Of a stretch of DNA of 14,939 nucleotides, positions 8,251-14,894 are shown piece by piece (positions within the stretch are counted from its first letter, which is position 1; the number at the start of each line of letters is the position of its first letter). The notes under the pieces were generated by a model, which worked only from the letters and a program-made list of their open reading frames with translations, was not told the DNA's origin and did not search any database. Both the position numbers and the translations under genes were made by a program. The DNA lies in contig NZ_WJFC01000271.1 in assembly GCF_009725235.1 (NCBI RefSeq), positions 1 through 14,939 on the forward strand, written 5' to 3'. This DNA is from Scytonema sp. UIC 10036. Lineage in GTDB: Bacteria > Cyanobacteriota > Cyanobacteriia > Cyanobacteriales > Nostocaceae.

Positions 8251-8280
8251 AGTATCAAGTAGACGTTTCCGAAAAAAATG
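8248..8280. other. Junction between flv3B and the xis gene block
   Basis: About 30 bp that belong neither to recognisable Flv3 coding sequence (ending near 8247, minus strand) nor to recognisable XisH coding sequence (starting near 8281, plus strand). If flv3B carries an excisable element, its recombination site should lie at or near here. If not, this is a deletion scar. No copy of the partner site can be identified in the window. Confidence 0.55.
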
Positions 8281-8334
8281 ATATTAATTGTGTACGATTC
8301 AGAAAACGAGGCGATTGTGCAATGGATAAGATAG
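8278..8334 (+). pseudogene. xisH: 3' remnant of xisH
   Basis: The plus-strand frame reads ILIVYDSENEAIVQWIR and then stops, matching the typical C-terminal end of XisH (fdxN-element excision controlling factor, ending in an EIVQWIR-type motif). The 120 or so upstream residues are absent, and an in-frame TAG lies at 8260-8262. Its stop codon overlaps the start of xisI by 13 bases, the usual translational overlap of xisH-xisI pairs, so this is a genuine cut-off xisH rather than chance similarity. Confidence 0.7.
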
Positions 8335-8678
8335 AAAAGTATCGGAAATACATTCAAACGTTATTAACTCATTATGCAAGTGAGGATAATTCAGATAACG
8401 AAAGTGAAGTACAGCTCGTTTTCGATACAGAACGAGATCATTATCAGTGGTTGAATGTAGGCTGGAAAAAACTCGATCGCATTTATCGATGTATAATTCA
8501 TTTTGATATAAAAGATGGAAAAATATGGCTTCAGCAAAACTTAACAGATGAAAACCCAGCTGAGGAGTTAGTTGTCATGGGTGTACCAAGGGAAGATATT
8601 GTGTTAGGTCTACAGCCTCCTTATAAGAGACAATACACAGATTATGGTGTTCCTCAGAATACTAATTCAGTATTTTAA
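8322..8678 (+). CDS. xisI: XisI-family element excision controlling factor
   Basis: A complete 118-aa XisI-type protein. Signatures seen are the N-terminal MDKIEKYRKYIQTLLTHYA helix, the VQLVFDTERDHYQWLNVGW core, the IHFDIKDGKIWLQQN strand pair and a C-terminal VPREDIVLGLQPPYKRQYT segment. In Anabaena, XisI acts with XisH and the recombinase XisF in developmentally timed excision of the fdxN element; its biochemical role is unknown. XisI homologues are also common outside such elements, so the gene alone does not prove an element. Here it starts inside the xisH remnant, only about 70 bp from the point where flv3B is cut, and is followed on the same strand by an xisF-type gene after 148 bp. 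Confidence 0.9.
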   Translation: MDKIEKYRKYIQTLLTHYASEDNSDNESEVQLVFDTERDHYQWLNVGWKKLDRIYRCIIHFDIKDGKIWLQQNLTDENPAEELVVMGVPREDIVLGLQPPYKRQYTDYGVPQNTNSVF

Positions 8679-8826
8679 CAGAGACGAAAAATATAATTTC
8701 TTAAGCTAGATTAGCGATCGCGAAACTTACACGGTTTTTTTGTGCATTTGCGTAATATTTAACCATAATTATTGAACGGGACATGATATAAAGTAATTTC
8801 CATAATCGCTACATGGCTTAGGTTCT

Positions 8827-10416
8827 ATGGATTCTACTAATTTTGAGTCTTGGGGCTATGCGCGAGTATCAACCGACGAACAAGCACAAGACAGAGATGC
8901 GCTTCTCAAGCAAATGCAGAGGCTAAGAGATGCGGATGTTGGAAAAATCTTTTTCGATATTGACAAACGCACCAAGCACGCTCGCAAAGGTCTTCTTAAC
9001 TTAATTAAAGCAGTTCAAGAACTCCCCGTTCATCACAATATCAAATTCTTAAAATTTACTCGATTAGATAGAGTAGCAGCATCCCAAGTCATTTTTTATC
9101 AACTGATTGGTGAGCTTCAAAAGAAAAAAATTAAACCCATTGCTCTTGACGACCCCTTTGATTTAGATTCAGTAGGGGGAGAACTAACGGTTGATATTCG
9201 ATTAGACGTAGCCAAGCATGAAGTGAAAATGCTGGGTTTGCGAATTCGGAAAGAGCGCGAACTCCGGCGTAAGGAAAAGAAAAGTCATTTTTTTGCACCG
9301 TTTGGTTACAAAATTGAAAATGACAAATATGTTTTTAATCATGACCCTTGTATTTGTTTAATCGAGAACAAACAAGAGTTATCTGTGCTTGAAGTTGCAC
9401 AACTTATCTTAAAAACTTTTTATCAAGTTGGTAGCTGCACGCAAACAGCTAAAAAACTCAATAACTTTTTTGGTATAAATTTAAAATGTTCTGATAAATA
9501 TACTACAAAATCGGGAGATTATTCAATTGATGAAGATGATGGACTGACTCAAAAAACATTAAAGAAAAAAATAGATGAAAAGTCTAATGCTGGATTGCGT
9601 TATCCATACTCAGGCTTAAGATGGACGACAACTGGTATTCGAGATTGGTTGACAAATCCAGTGTTGGCTGGTGGAACTCCTTATGGTACGGTTAAAGAAA
9701 ATGGTAACAAAAAATCTTTTGATGAGATTAATGTTTTTTGGAACACACACGATGACCAAGCATTAATTACATTTCAACAGCACAAAGAAATTAAGGAAAT
9801 TATTCGTGGTAATCGTAAGAATGCATGGGCGTCATATAGCGATCGCAATCCACAAAAACTGAACATCTTCCAAGGTTTAGTGGTTTGTGCAAAATGCAAT
9901 GCTAAGTTTGTCAAAGTTGCGTCCTACCAAAGTAGAAAAGATAGCAGACATAAATCTTATTATCAATGCACATATTATCTGAAAACTGGTATGTGTCAGC
10001 ATAAAACGGCAATCACTAACTTCGAGATTGAAGACCAAATTATTGAGTTTTTGGTTAAGGAAGCACAACGCCTTTCTGTATTGGGGGAACAAAAGAATAT
10101 ACCAGTGGTGGAAAGTAAAGAGTTACAGGAATTGCGATCGCAACTCCAAACCTTAGAATCCATCCCTGGTAAAAACCCAGCCATTGAGACTGCCAAACAG
10201 GGGTTGCGCCTGCAAATTGCGGAGACACTTAGTAGTGAAGAAAGAAGCGATCGAGCTTTGTTAATTAGCCGAGATAGGATTATAGCTGCGTTTAGCAACA
10301 AGGATTTTTGGAAAGGGATAGAGAATCCAGTGGATAAAAAACGTCTGTTGCGAGAGTGTATTCTGTGTGCGGTTGTAGATGAAGGGGAAGTGGTAGAAGT
10401 CAGGCTGCGGATTTAG
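8827..10416 (+). CDS. xisF: XisF-like large serine recombinase
   Basis: A 529-aa site-specific recombinase, close in length and layout to the fdxN-element recombinase XisF. The N-terminal catalytic domain has YARVSTDEQA with nucleophile Ser15 and Arg13, then FTRLDR (Asp81, Arg82). The position of the third resolvase arginine is Ala85. A recombinase domain follows from about residue 155 (FAPFGYKI), then a zinc-ribbon-like region beginning CAKC (Cys354, Cys357) with later YYQC and GMCQH. A helical C-terminal region ends DEGEVVEVRLRI. The ATG has an AGG four bases upstream. It should act on short directly repeated sites at element ends. The last 283 bp occur again at 12733-13015. Confidence 0.88.
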   Translation: MDSTNFESWGYARVSTDEQAQDRDALLKQMQRLRDADVGKIFFDIDKRTKHARKGLLNLIKAVQELPVHHNIKFLKFTRLDRVAASQVIFYQLIGELQKKKIKPIALDDPFDLDSVGGELTVDIRLDVAKHEVKMLGLRIRKERELRRKEKKSHFFAPFGYKIENDKYVFNHDPCICLIENKQELSVLEVAQLILKTFYQVGSCTQTAKKLNNFFGINLKCSDKYTTKSGDYSIDEDDGLTQKTLKKKIDEKSNAGLRYPYSGLRWTTTGIRDWLTNPVLAGGTPYGTVKENGNKKSFDEINVFWNTHDDQALITFQQHKEIKEIIRGNRKNAWASYSDRNPQKLNIFQGLVVCAKCNAKFVKVASYQSRKDSRHKSYYQCTYYLKTGMCQHKTAITNFEIEDQIIEFLVKEAQRLSVLGEQKNIPVVESKELQELRSQLQTLESIPGKNPAIETAKQGLRLQIAETLSSEERSDRALLISRDRIIAAFSNKDFWKGIENPVDKKRLLRECILCAVVDEGEVVEVRLRI

Positions 10417-10703
10417 GTAAAGGAACTTTATTTCTGTATACAGCAGTTTTTTTTGATGCCAGTATCAAGAGAAGCTAAAATATAGCTTAATTCAATCAAG
10501 TGAAAAATCAAAGCTAGGCAGAAGAGTAAAAATGACCCTCAGTTTAAATTCAATACCCGTGAATGAAATTCTCAAGCCGCCTTTGGAGATTAGTAGTTCG
10601 TTTCTTCTATTATTAACTAATAATTAATTAGCTACTTTAGCTCTAATTTTTCAACAGAAACTTTGCGGTTCAGCTTTTATTAACTCTCTCTATTTAGTAT
10701 TGA
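10417..10703. other. Gene-free AT-rich spacer with 10-bp inverted repeat
   Basis: No coding sequence is visible. CAATACCCGT at 10551-10560 is exactly inverted at 10719-10728, enclosing about 178 bp. The right copy ends just where similarity to DUF4365 begins, so this could be a small insertion that cut off the start of that gene. No clear target-site duplication was seen. Confidence 0.35.
10434..10454 (+). terminator. Weak terminator candidate after xisF
   Basis: The palindrome CTGTATACAG (10434-10443) lies 17 bp after the stop codon, followed by CAG and eight T residues (10447-10454). The stem is short, so this is a tentative call. Confidence 0.25.
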
Positions 10704-11159
10704 TTATCAATTTTATTTACGGGTATTGCGCTTAAGCTGAAAAACTACAATGATTTAATTTTAAATGGCTATGCTACACCAAGAATATTGGTTGTAGTTA
10801 TAGTTTCTGAAAACCTTCAGCACTGGTTAAAACAAACAATAGAAATTCTTGCAACTGTTGAAAATCGCTCACAATTGGAAATTATTGGTGAACTCATCAC
10901 TAATTATCCCAACATCACAATTCAAGGATTAGTAACACAAATTACGTCTTCTAATGGTGGTACAATAAGCGGTGATATTATATTATTTGGCGTAGTTGTT
11001 GATAAATTACGTCCAGTCAACACCACACTCCGGAACCATGAATATATTCTTGCGATTAAAGCATATACCGAAAGGTTAGCAGTCTTATGTACGGGTGATT
11101 TAGTCAAAGAGAAGAATACATTTATTCTGAAAAACCCTCAGCAATTTCGTCTCGACTAA
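10704..11159 (+). pseudogene. DUF4365 fragment joined to an unidentified C-terminal segment
   Basis: The open frame begins after a TGA at 10701. From about 10731 it reads LKLKNYNDLILNGYATPRIL and VVVIVSENLQHWLKQT, a motif I recognise from the middle of DUF4365 proteins, a family of uncharacterised defence- or element-associated proteins. The N-terminal DUF4365 half and its usual continuation (CGYWISLRG-like) are missing. From about residue 25 after the TTG at 10788, the frame becomes an unrelated segment rich in alternating hydrophobic residues (PNITIQGLVTQI, GDIILFGVVVDKLRPV, LVKEKNTFILKNPQQFRLD) that looks like a small beta-barrel; I do not know its family. The TTG at 10788 is the first plausible start for a 123-aa product, but a natural start is not evident. 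It is probably a chimeric relic. Confidence 0.5.
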
Positions 11160-11201
11160 CCACACCATTAACTGTTGTCGGAGTTGCAATGACATTAAGC
11201 T

Positions 11202-11300
11202 TTGTCATTGATACCGTGTAGCTGCTTGATAAAACTTGTAACTCTATAGCTAAAGCGATCGCATTGCATTGTTCCCATAACCTTGGGACTACATAACGAA
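11202..11300. repeat. Dispersed repeat module A, copy 1
   Basis: About 99 bp starting TTGTCATTGATACCGTG and ending CTACATAACGAA, with a HIP1 octamer inside. It matches 14713-14806 in the same orientation with scattered substitutions and a 5-bp length difference. It abuts module B (11297-11392). Confidence 0.85.
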
Positions 11301-11392
11301 ACCCAACATTTATCGGCATTTGTTGGGTAACGCTTGTGCTCAACCCAACCTACAATTTCTCTCTACAATTTCTCTCAGCCCTTGCAGTATTG
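11297..11392. repeat. Dispersed repeat module B, copy 1
   Basis: It starts CGAAACCCAACATT, contains ACCCAACCTACAA and ends CAGCCCTTGCAGTATTG. It matches 14565-14647 in the same orientation. It belongs to the widespread cyanobacterial GTTGGGTT-type repeats, which are internally inverted (CCCAACA against TGTTGGG). Confidence 0.8.
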
Positions 11393-11437
11393 ATAGTTGT
11401 ACTTAAAGATTCTCCCTTAACAGCGATCTTTACCAAG

Positions 11438-11455
11438 TCACTATTCAAATAGTGA
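11438..11455. promoter_or_regulatory. 18-bp palindrome upstream of the nucleoside-hydrolase-like gene
   Basis: TCACTATT is separated by CA from its reverse complement AATAGTGA. It lies 90 bp before the start codon at 11546, so it may be an operator. This is inferred from symmetry and position only. Confidence 0.25.
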
Positions 11456-11545
11456 ATTTAAAGATTTAGTAAAGTCTCAGTATAAACACTTTAATTTTGG
11501 CAAGAAAACAGTTAAGAGCTTTACTAAGCCCAATTATCAACCACC

Positions 11546-12733
11546 ATGCGTTTCCTAACGATGAGAAATCTTCTTTCACAAATTGCCACAGCAGTAGCCC
11601 TCAGCGTAGCAATTTTTCTTGATGTCAGCTATAGCAAACCAGCTCTTGGTGCTAATCTAGCGTTTGATACTGAAAGACCCGTTCCTTTGATTCTGGACGA
11701 TGATGGTAGCCAGGATGGTTTAATTGCACTGGCGTATATGCTGCAAAACCCTAAATTTGATGTCAAAGCGATTACGATTTCTCAAGGAATTGCTCGTCCA
11801 CAGTTATTCAGTGACAATCTAATGCGATCGCTCACTCGATTAGGTGTGACAGGAATCCCAGTTGGCGTCGGGAGTGAAGATCCACTGGCTGGAGATAATA
11901 GGTATCCAGAATTGTTTCGAGTAGATTCAGATGCTTTTTACTCACCCTTTGTACCACCTTTGACAGAGACAGCCCAAGAGACTGTTGACCAACGAGACGC
12001 AGCTCAACTCATTATAGACACCATCAAACAATCACCAGATCCAGTTGCAATTTTGGCAACAGGTTCGCTAACCAATATAGCAGAAGCATTACGGCGCGAT
12101 CCATCGATTGTGAAAAACGTTGCTGCGATCGAAGTTATGGGTGGTGCTGTTTTTACGGAGGGTAATCTCAGCTTTCATACAGATCCCATATTGGCTCAAA
12201 ATGCCGTTTCCGAGTTTAACATCTGGGTCGATCCAGTAGCAGCACAAGAAGTTTTTTCATCTGGCTTACCAGTCTTCTTGACACCATTAGATGCAACGAA
12301 TAATACATTGTTCACTGCAGCAGATCGAGATGCGTGGAGAAATGCAGGAACCCCTGAAAGTTTACTAGCCGCACAACTCATGGATTATTCCTTTGCATTC
12401 ATTTCAGGAGGAGAGCAAAACCCTACTCAAGTTTGGGATTTAGTCGCTGCTATCAACTTAAGTGAACCGAACTTTGCTTCGGAAGTGCGACTACCCCTGA
12501 GAGTTGATATAACATCGGCTCCAAGTATTGCTCAAGGACAAACCGTTGTAGATGATTCGCTGACACCAAATGTTTACGTGTCATTCAGCCCTAATTTTAA
12601 TAATCTTTCATTTAAATCCAGCGAGATTTTTTCGGCTCGAACAGTAGCTGTTCCCGAACCTTCGGTAATTTTGAGTTTCCTGGCTGTCGGGGGAGGGTTC
12701 GCATTCCTCAAGCGGAAGCCAAACTATGTTTAG
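11546..12733 (+). CDS. Secreted nucleoside-hydrolase-like protein with PEP-CTERM anchor signal
   Basis: A 395-aa exported protein of the inosine-uridine nucleoside hydrolase superfamily. A signal peptide covers about residues 1-36 (cleavage probably after ALGA). The calcium-site motif reads LDDDGSQDGLIAL (Asp51, Asp53, Asp57); the last Asp of the usual DxDxxxDD is Gly58. Further family features are an ATGSLTNIAEAL segment and VMGGAVF. The C-terminus (about 368-395) is VPEPS, a hydrophobic stretch and KRK, a PEP-CTERM sorting signal read by exosortase. It may act on purine or pyrimidine ribosides or a related ribosyl compound outside the cytoplasm, but the Gly58 change leaves catalysis in doubt. 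Met1 or Met6 could be the start. It is flanked by repeats upstream, and its stop codon overlaps the HIP1 site that opens an xisF fragment, suggesting a recombination joint. Confidence 0.82.
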   Translation: MRFLTMRNLLSQIATAVALSVAIFLDVSYSKPALGANLAFDTERPVPLILDDDGSQDGLIALAYMLQNPKFDVKAITISQGIARPQLFSDNLMRSLTRLGVTGIPVGVGSEDPLAGDNRYPELFRVDSDAFYSPFVPPLTETAQETVDQRDAAQLIIDTIKQSPDPVAILATGSLTNIAEALRRDPSIVKNVAAIEVMGGAVFTEGNLSFHTDPILAQNAVSEFNIWVDPVAAQEVFSSGLPVFLTPLDATNNTLFTAADRDAWRNAGTPESLLAAQLMDYSFAFISGGEQNPTQVWDLVAAINLSEPNFASEVRLPLRVDITSAPSIAQGQTVVDDSLTPNVYVSFSPNFNNLSFKSSEIFSARTVAVPEPSVILSFLAVGGGFAFLKRKPNYV

Positions 12734-13015
12734 CGATCGCTACTCCAAACTCTAGAATCTATTCCTGGTAACAACCCTGCGATTGAGACAGCAAAGCAGG
12801 AGTTGCGCTTGCAAATTGCAGAATTACTTGAGAGTGGCGAAAGAAGCAATCGAGCTTTGCTCATTAGTCGAGAAAGGATTATAGCTGCATTCAGCAACAG
12901 AGATTTTTGGAAAGGTATAGAGAACCTTGTGGATAAAAAACGTCTGTTGCGTGAGTGTATTTTGTGTGCGGTTGTGGATGAGGGGAAGGTGGTAGAGGTA
13001 AAGTTGCGGATTTAG
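12733..13015 (+). pseudogene. Second, 3'-only copy of the xisF-like gene
   Basis: The 283 bp from the HIP1 octamer (12733-12740) to the TAG at 13013-13015 align without gaps to 10134-10416, the 3' end of the intact xisF-like gene. By my count 81 of 93 encoded residues are identical (DKKRLLRECILCAVVDEG and others). Similarity starts at the HIP1 octamer and ends at the stop codon in both copies. The fragment is in frame with the preceding nucleoside-hydrolase-like gene but separated by its TAG. An ATG at 12803 could give a 70-aa product, yet it lacks the catalytic domain and should be read as a relic of another recombinase gene. Confidence 0.85.
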
Positions 13016-13018
13016 GTG

Positions 13019-13049
13019 TTAGGTTGGGTTGAGGAACAAAACTCAGCAT
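13019..13049. repeat. Partial copy of the GTTGGGTT-type repeat
   Basis: TAGGTTGGGTTGAGGAACAA at 13019 continues with AACTCAGCATTA and is nearly identical to TAGGTTGGGTTGAGGAACGA at 14548, the entry to module B copy 2. It sits between the xisF relic and the convergent response regulator. Confidence 0.7.
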
Positions 13050-13083
13050 TAAATTAGGAAGAATGACGTTCTCTTGAAAAACC

Positions 13084-13779
13084 CTACTCCCTATTTTCCA
13101 AAAATTCAGATGCAACCAATCCTTTCTGAATTGCCAGTACTGCGGCTTGAGTGCGATCGCGAACCTCTAGCTTTTGCAAAATAGCATGAACGTGAACCCG
13201 CACAGTACCAGGAGCAATGTAGAGAATAGATGCAATTTCTTGATTGCTTTTACCCGCAGCAACTAACGCCAGAATTTCTTGTTCGCGCTTTGTCAATGGA
13301 TTTTCTAGCTGTTCTGTAGGTTGTGTAGCTTGTGTTTCTACGGTGTTGCTTGTCTCAAAAGCAGCTCTAATTTCTGTTGTTGCTGTCCGATCCCACCATG
13401 AAGCTCCTGCTGCTACCGAACGCAGTGCTAAAATTAAGGACTCTGAGGGGATGCCCTTAAGACAGTAACCGTGCGCCCCTGCTTCAATTAACCGTGCAAT
13501 TAAAGGTTTCTCAAAACGAGACGTTAAAACTAGGATGGGTAATTGAGGATGCTGTTGCTTGATTTGACGACAAGCTTCAATACCGCCAATTCCTGGCAAT
13601 CCAACATCAAGTAACACTAAATCCAAAGGATAACGAGAAGCCAATTCTAAAGCTTGTTCTCCATCTTCTGCCTCCGCCACAATTTCTATACTTGGTTCCT
13701 GTTGCAACCGCATTCGTAACCCCAAGCGGAAAAGTTCGTCATCCTCAACTAGGAGAATTTTGAGATTATTGGTAGACAT
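13084..13779 (-). CDS. NarL/FixJ-family response regulator
   Basis: A two-component response regulator. The receiver domain (about 1-125) has the acidic pair Asp13/Asp14 (LLVEDDE), phospho-acceptor Asp58 (LVLLDVGLPG), Thr86-Ser87 and Lys108 (CLKG). A linker rich in T, Q and E leads to a LuxR-type helix-turn-helix (about 164-225; LTKREQEILALVAAGKSNQE, then APGTVRVHVHAILQKL). I prefer the ATG at 13779-13777 (MSTNNLKILLVEDDE) over the GTG at 13800, because the upstream codons are those of a histidine kinase, not of a receiver domain. It should activate or repress unknown targets when phosphorylated. The cognate kinase gene directly upstream is reduced to a fragment, so the regulator may be orphaned or served by another kinase. 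Confidence 0.88.
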   Translation of the reverse strand: MSTNNLKILLVEDDELFRLGLRMRLQQEPSIEIVAEAEDGEQALELASRYPLDLVLLDVGLPGIGGIEACRQIKQQHPQLPILVLTSRFEKPLIARLIEAGAHGYCLKGIPSESLILALRSVAAGASWWDRTATTEIRAAFETSNTVETQATQPTEQLENPLTKREQEILALVAAGKSNQEIASILYIAPGTVRVHVHAILQKLEVRDRTQAAVLAIQKGLVASEFLENRE

Positions 13780-13893
13780 TGAAGAACTTGGTGTCAACAC
13801 AACTTTAACTCTACCACCACTCCGAGAGCGATCGATGGCATTTGTTAAGAAATTGGCAAAGACGCGTTACAATTGGAACCTCTCCCCCCGCAT
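13777..13893 (-). pseudogene. Histidine-kinase N-box remnant with nonsense codon
   Basis: Minus-strand translation just upstream of, and in frame with, the response regulator gives ERFQL, a TAA at 13869-13867, then RVFANFLTNAIDRSRSGGRV and KVVL. This is the N-box of a HATPase_c domain, where QLQRVFAN would be expected; CAA to TAA explains the stop. The dimerisation domain and the rest of the ATPase domain are missing, and the fragment runs straight into the regulator. It is the scar of a deleted kinase gene. Confidence 0.65.
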
Positions 13894-13905
13894 ATAAACA
13901 AAACT

Positions 13906-14352
13906 TTAGAAAGAGACTCTGACAGTGCTAGTGATTCTTAGCACTGATTCTTGTTGAAATTTTTGTTTATAGCTAGATATTATTTCTTCAATCTGGGAAT
14001 TTTTAGTTGGGCTGTTTTCGTAAATCAAAATAATGAGTTTAGTTTTTTCCTTGGTGAGTTTCCCTGAACTGTTAAGATATTGCCCATAGGCATCCATGAC
14101 AGTTAATCCTGCGGGGACACGAGGTGTAATCGTGCGTCTCAAAAATAGCTGCCACTCAACTTCAGATACCATCGTTCCGTCTGGCTTGGATAAACCAAAG
14201 TATAACTCATCTTTAGTAAGAATTTTTTCACGTGAGTTTTGAGTAGATGTTTGGGGTAATTGGGCGCGAGCAAAAGTATTTGTATAAGCAGGAACGATAA
14301 AAAGTAAACCTGTAAGAATTAGGTTATTCAGGCTTTTTTGCATAATTGTCAT
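13906..14352 (-). CDS. Secreted DUF3574 protein
   Basis: A 148-aa protein with an N-terminal signal peptide (about 1-30, cleavage near ARA-Q) and a single DUF3574 domain. The diagnostic stretch is DELYFGLSKPDGTMVSEVEW, followed by FLRRTITPRVPAGLTVMDAYGQY and a KLTKEKTKLIILIYE strand. The function of the family is unknown; its size and signal suggest a small periplasmic protein. It ends about 15 bp from the kinase remnant on the same strand and is probably transcribed on its own. The ATG at 14352 gives a standard signal peptide; a second Met at residue 4 is an alternative start. Confidence 0.8.
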   Translation of the reverse strand: MTIMQKSLNNLILTGLLFIVPAYTNTFARAQLPQTSTQNSREKILTKDELYFGLSKPDGTMVSEVEWQLFLRRTITPRVPAGLTVMDAYGQYLNSSGKLTKEKTKLIILIYENSPTKNSQIEEIISSYKQKFQQESVLRITSTVRVSF

Positions 14353-14564
14353 AGAAGCAGGGATTTAAATTATTAGTTTGACATCTATAATTTACTCAAC
14401 AATCATGACTGGAGAATTTCCAGAATTGTTGATAGAATTAGGCAAAAGTATCCAAAAAATGGGGCGCTGATGGTTTTGACGATTGTCCGATCGTTTCTAG
14501 GTTGCGATGCAATACTTATCGGTTAAGCCCAAAAATGCGAAAACACGTAGGTTGGGTTGAGGAA

Positions 14565-14647
14565 CGAAACCCAACATTGACAGACATTTGTTGGATTTCA
14601 CACACGGTAAACCCAACATACAAAAATTCTCAGCCCTTGCAGTATTG
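14565..14647. repeat. Dispersed repeat module B, copy 2
   Basis: CGAAACCCAACATT through AAACCCAACATACAA to CAGCCCTTGCAGTATTG, the same orientation as 11297-11392. It is preceded here by TAGGTTGGGTTGAGGAA, which forms an inverted pair with the CCCAACAT part. Confidence 0.8.
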
Positions 14648-14712
14648 GGTTGCAATGGCGCAACAGATACAGGAAGAATGATAAGTTACGTGCATCAGTT
14701 CGCTCTTAAGCG

Positions 14713-14806
14713 TTGTCATTGATACCGTGCAGCTACTTGACAAAGCTTGGAACTTTATAACTAAAGCGATCGCACTATTCTCATAACCTTAAGACTACCT
14801 AACGAA
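14713..14806. repeat. Dispersed repeat module A, copy 2
   Basis: About 94 bp matching 11202-11300 in the same orientation, including the HIP1 octamer and the flanking CTAAA. Here it follows module B, whereas at the first locus it precedes it. Confidence 0.85.
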
Positions 14807-14894
14807 CTGTTATAATGACTCTTGTCAGGTCGGCTTTAGAGGTTGTTTGAAAAGTGGTTGGTTGTCATTTTAATCACATGATTACCCCCCTTAG

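Larger units (their letters stand above)
11160..11545. other. 386-bp spacer holding repeat modules A and B and a palindrome
   Basis: Apart from repeat modules A (11202-11300) and B (11297-11392), the stretch contains a palindrome, TCACTATT-CA-AATAGTGA (11438-11455), about 90 bp before the nucleoside-hydrolase-like gene. No credible gene was found. Confidence 0.5.

Noticed and set aside
10765..10799. ATG codons at 10765 and 10771 as start of a small gene
   Set aside because: That frame stops after ten codons and is not the frame that carries the DUF4365 similarity.
11122..11343. 73-codon open frame on the minus strand
   Set aside because: It lies almost wholly within repeat modules A and B and overlaps the end of another frame. 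It shows no family features.
12891..13115. Open frame antisense to the xisF fragment
   Set aside because: The plus-strand frame is clearly homologous to the intact recombinase, so this is a shadow.
13780..13800. GTG at 13800 as start of the response regulator
   Set aside because: The extra codons belong to the kinase remnant. The ATG at 13779 places the receiver domain at the usual distance from the N-terminus.
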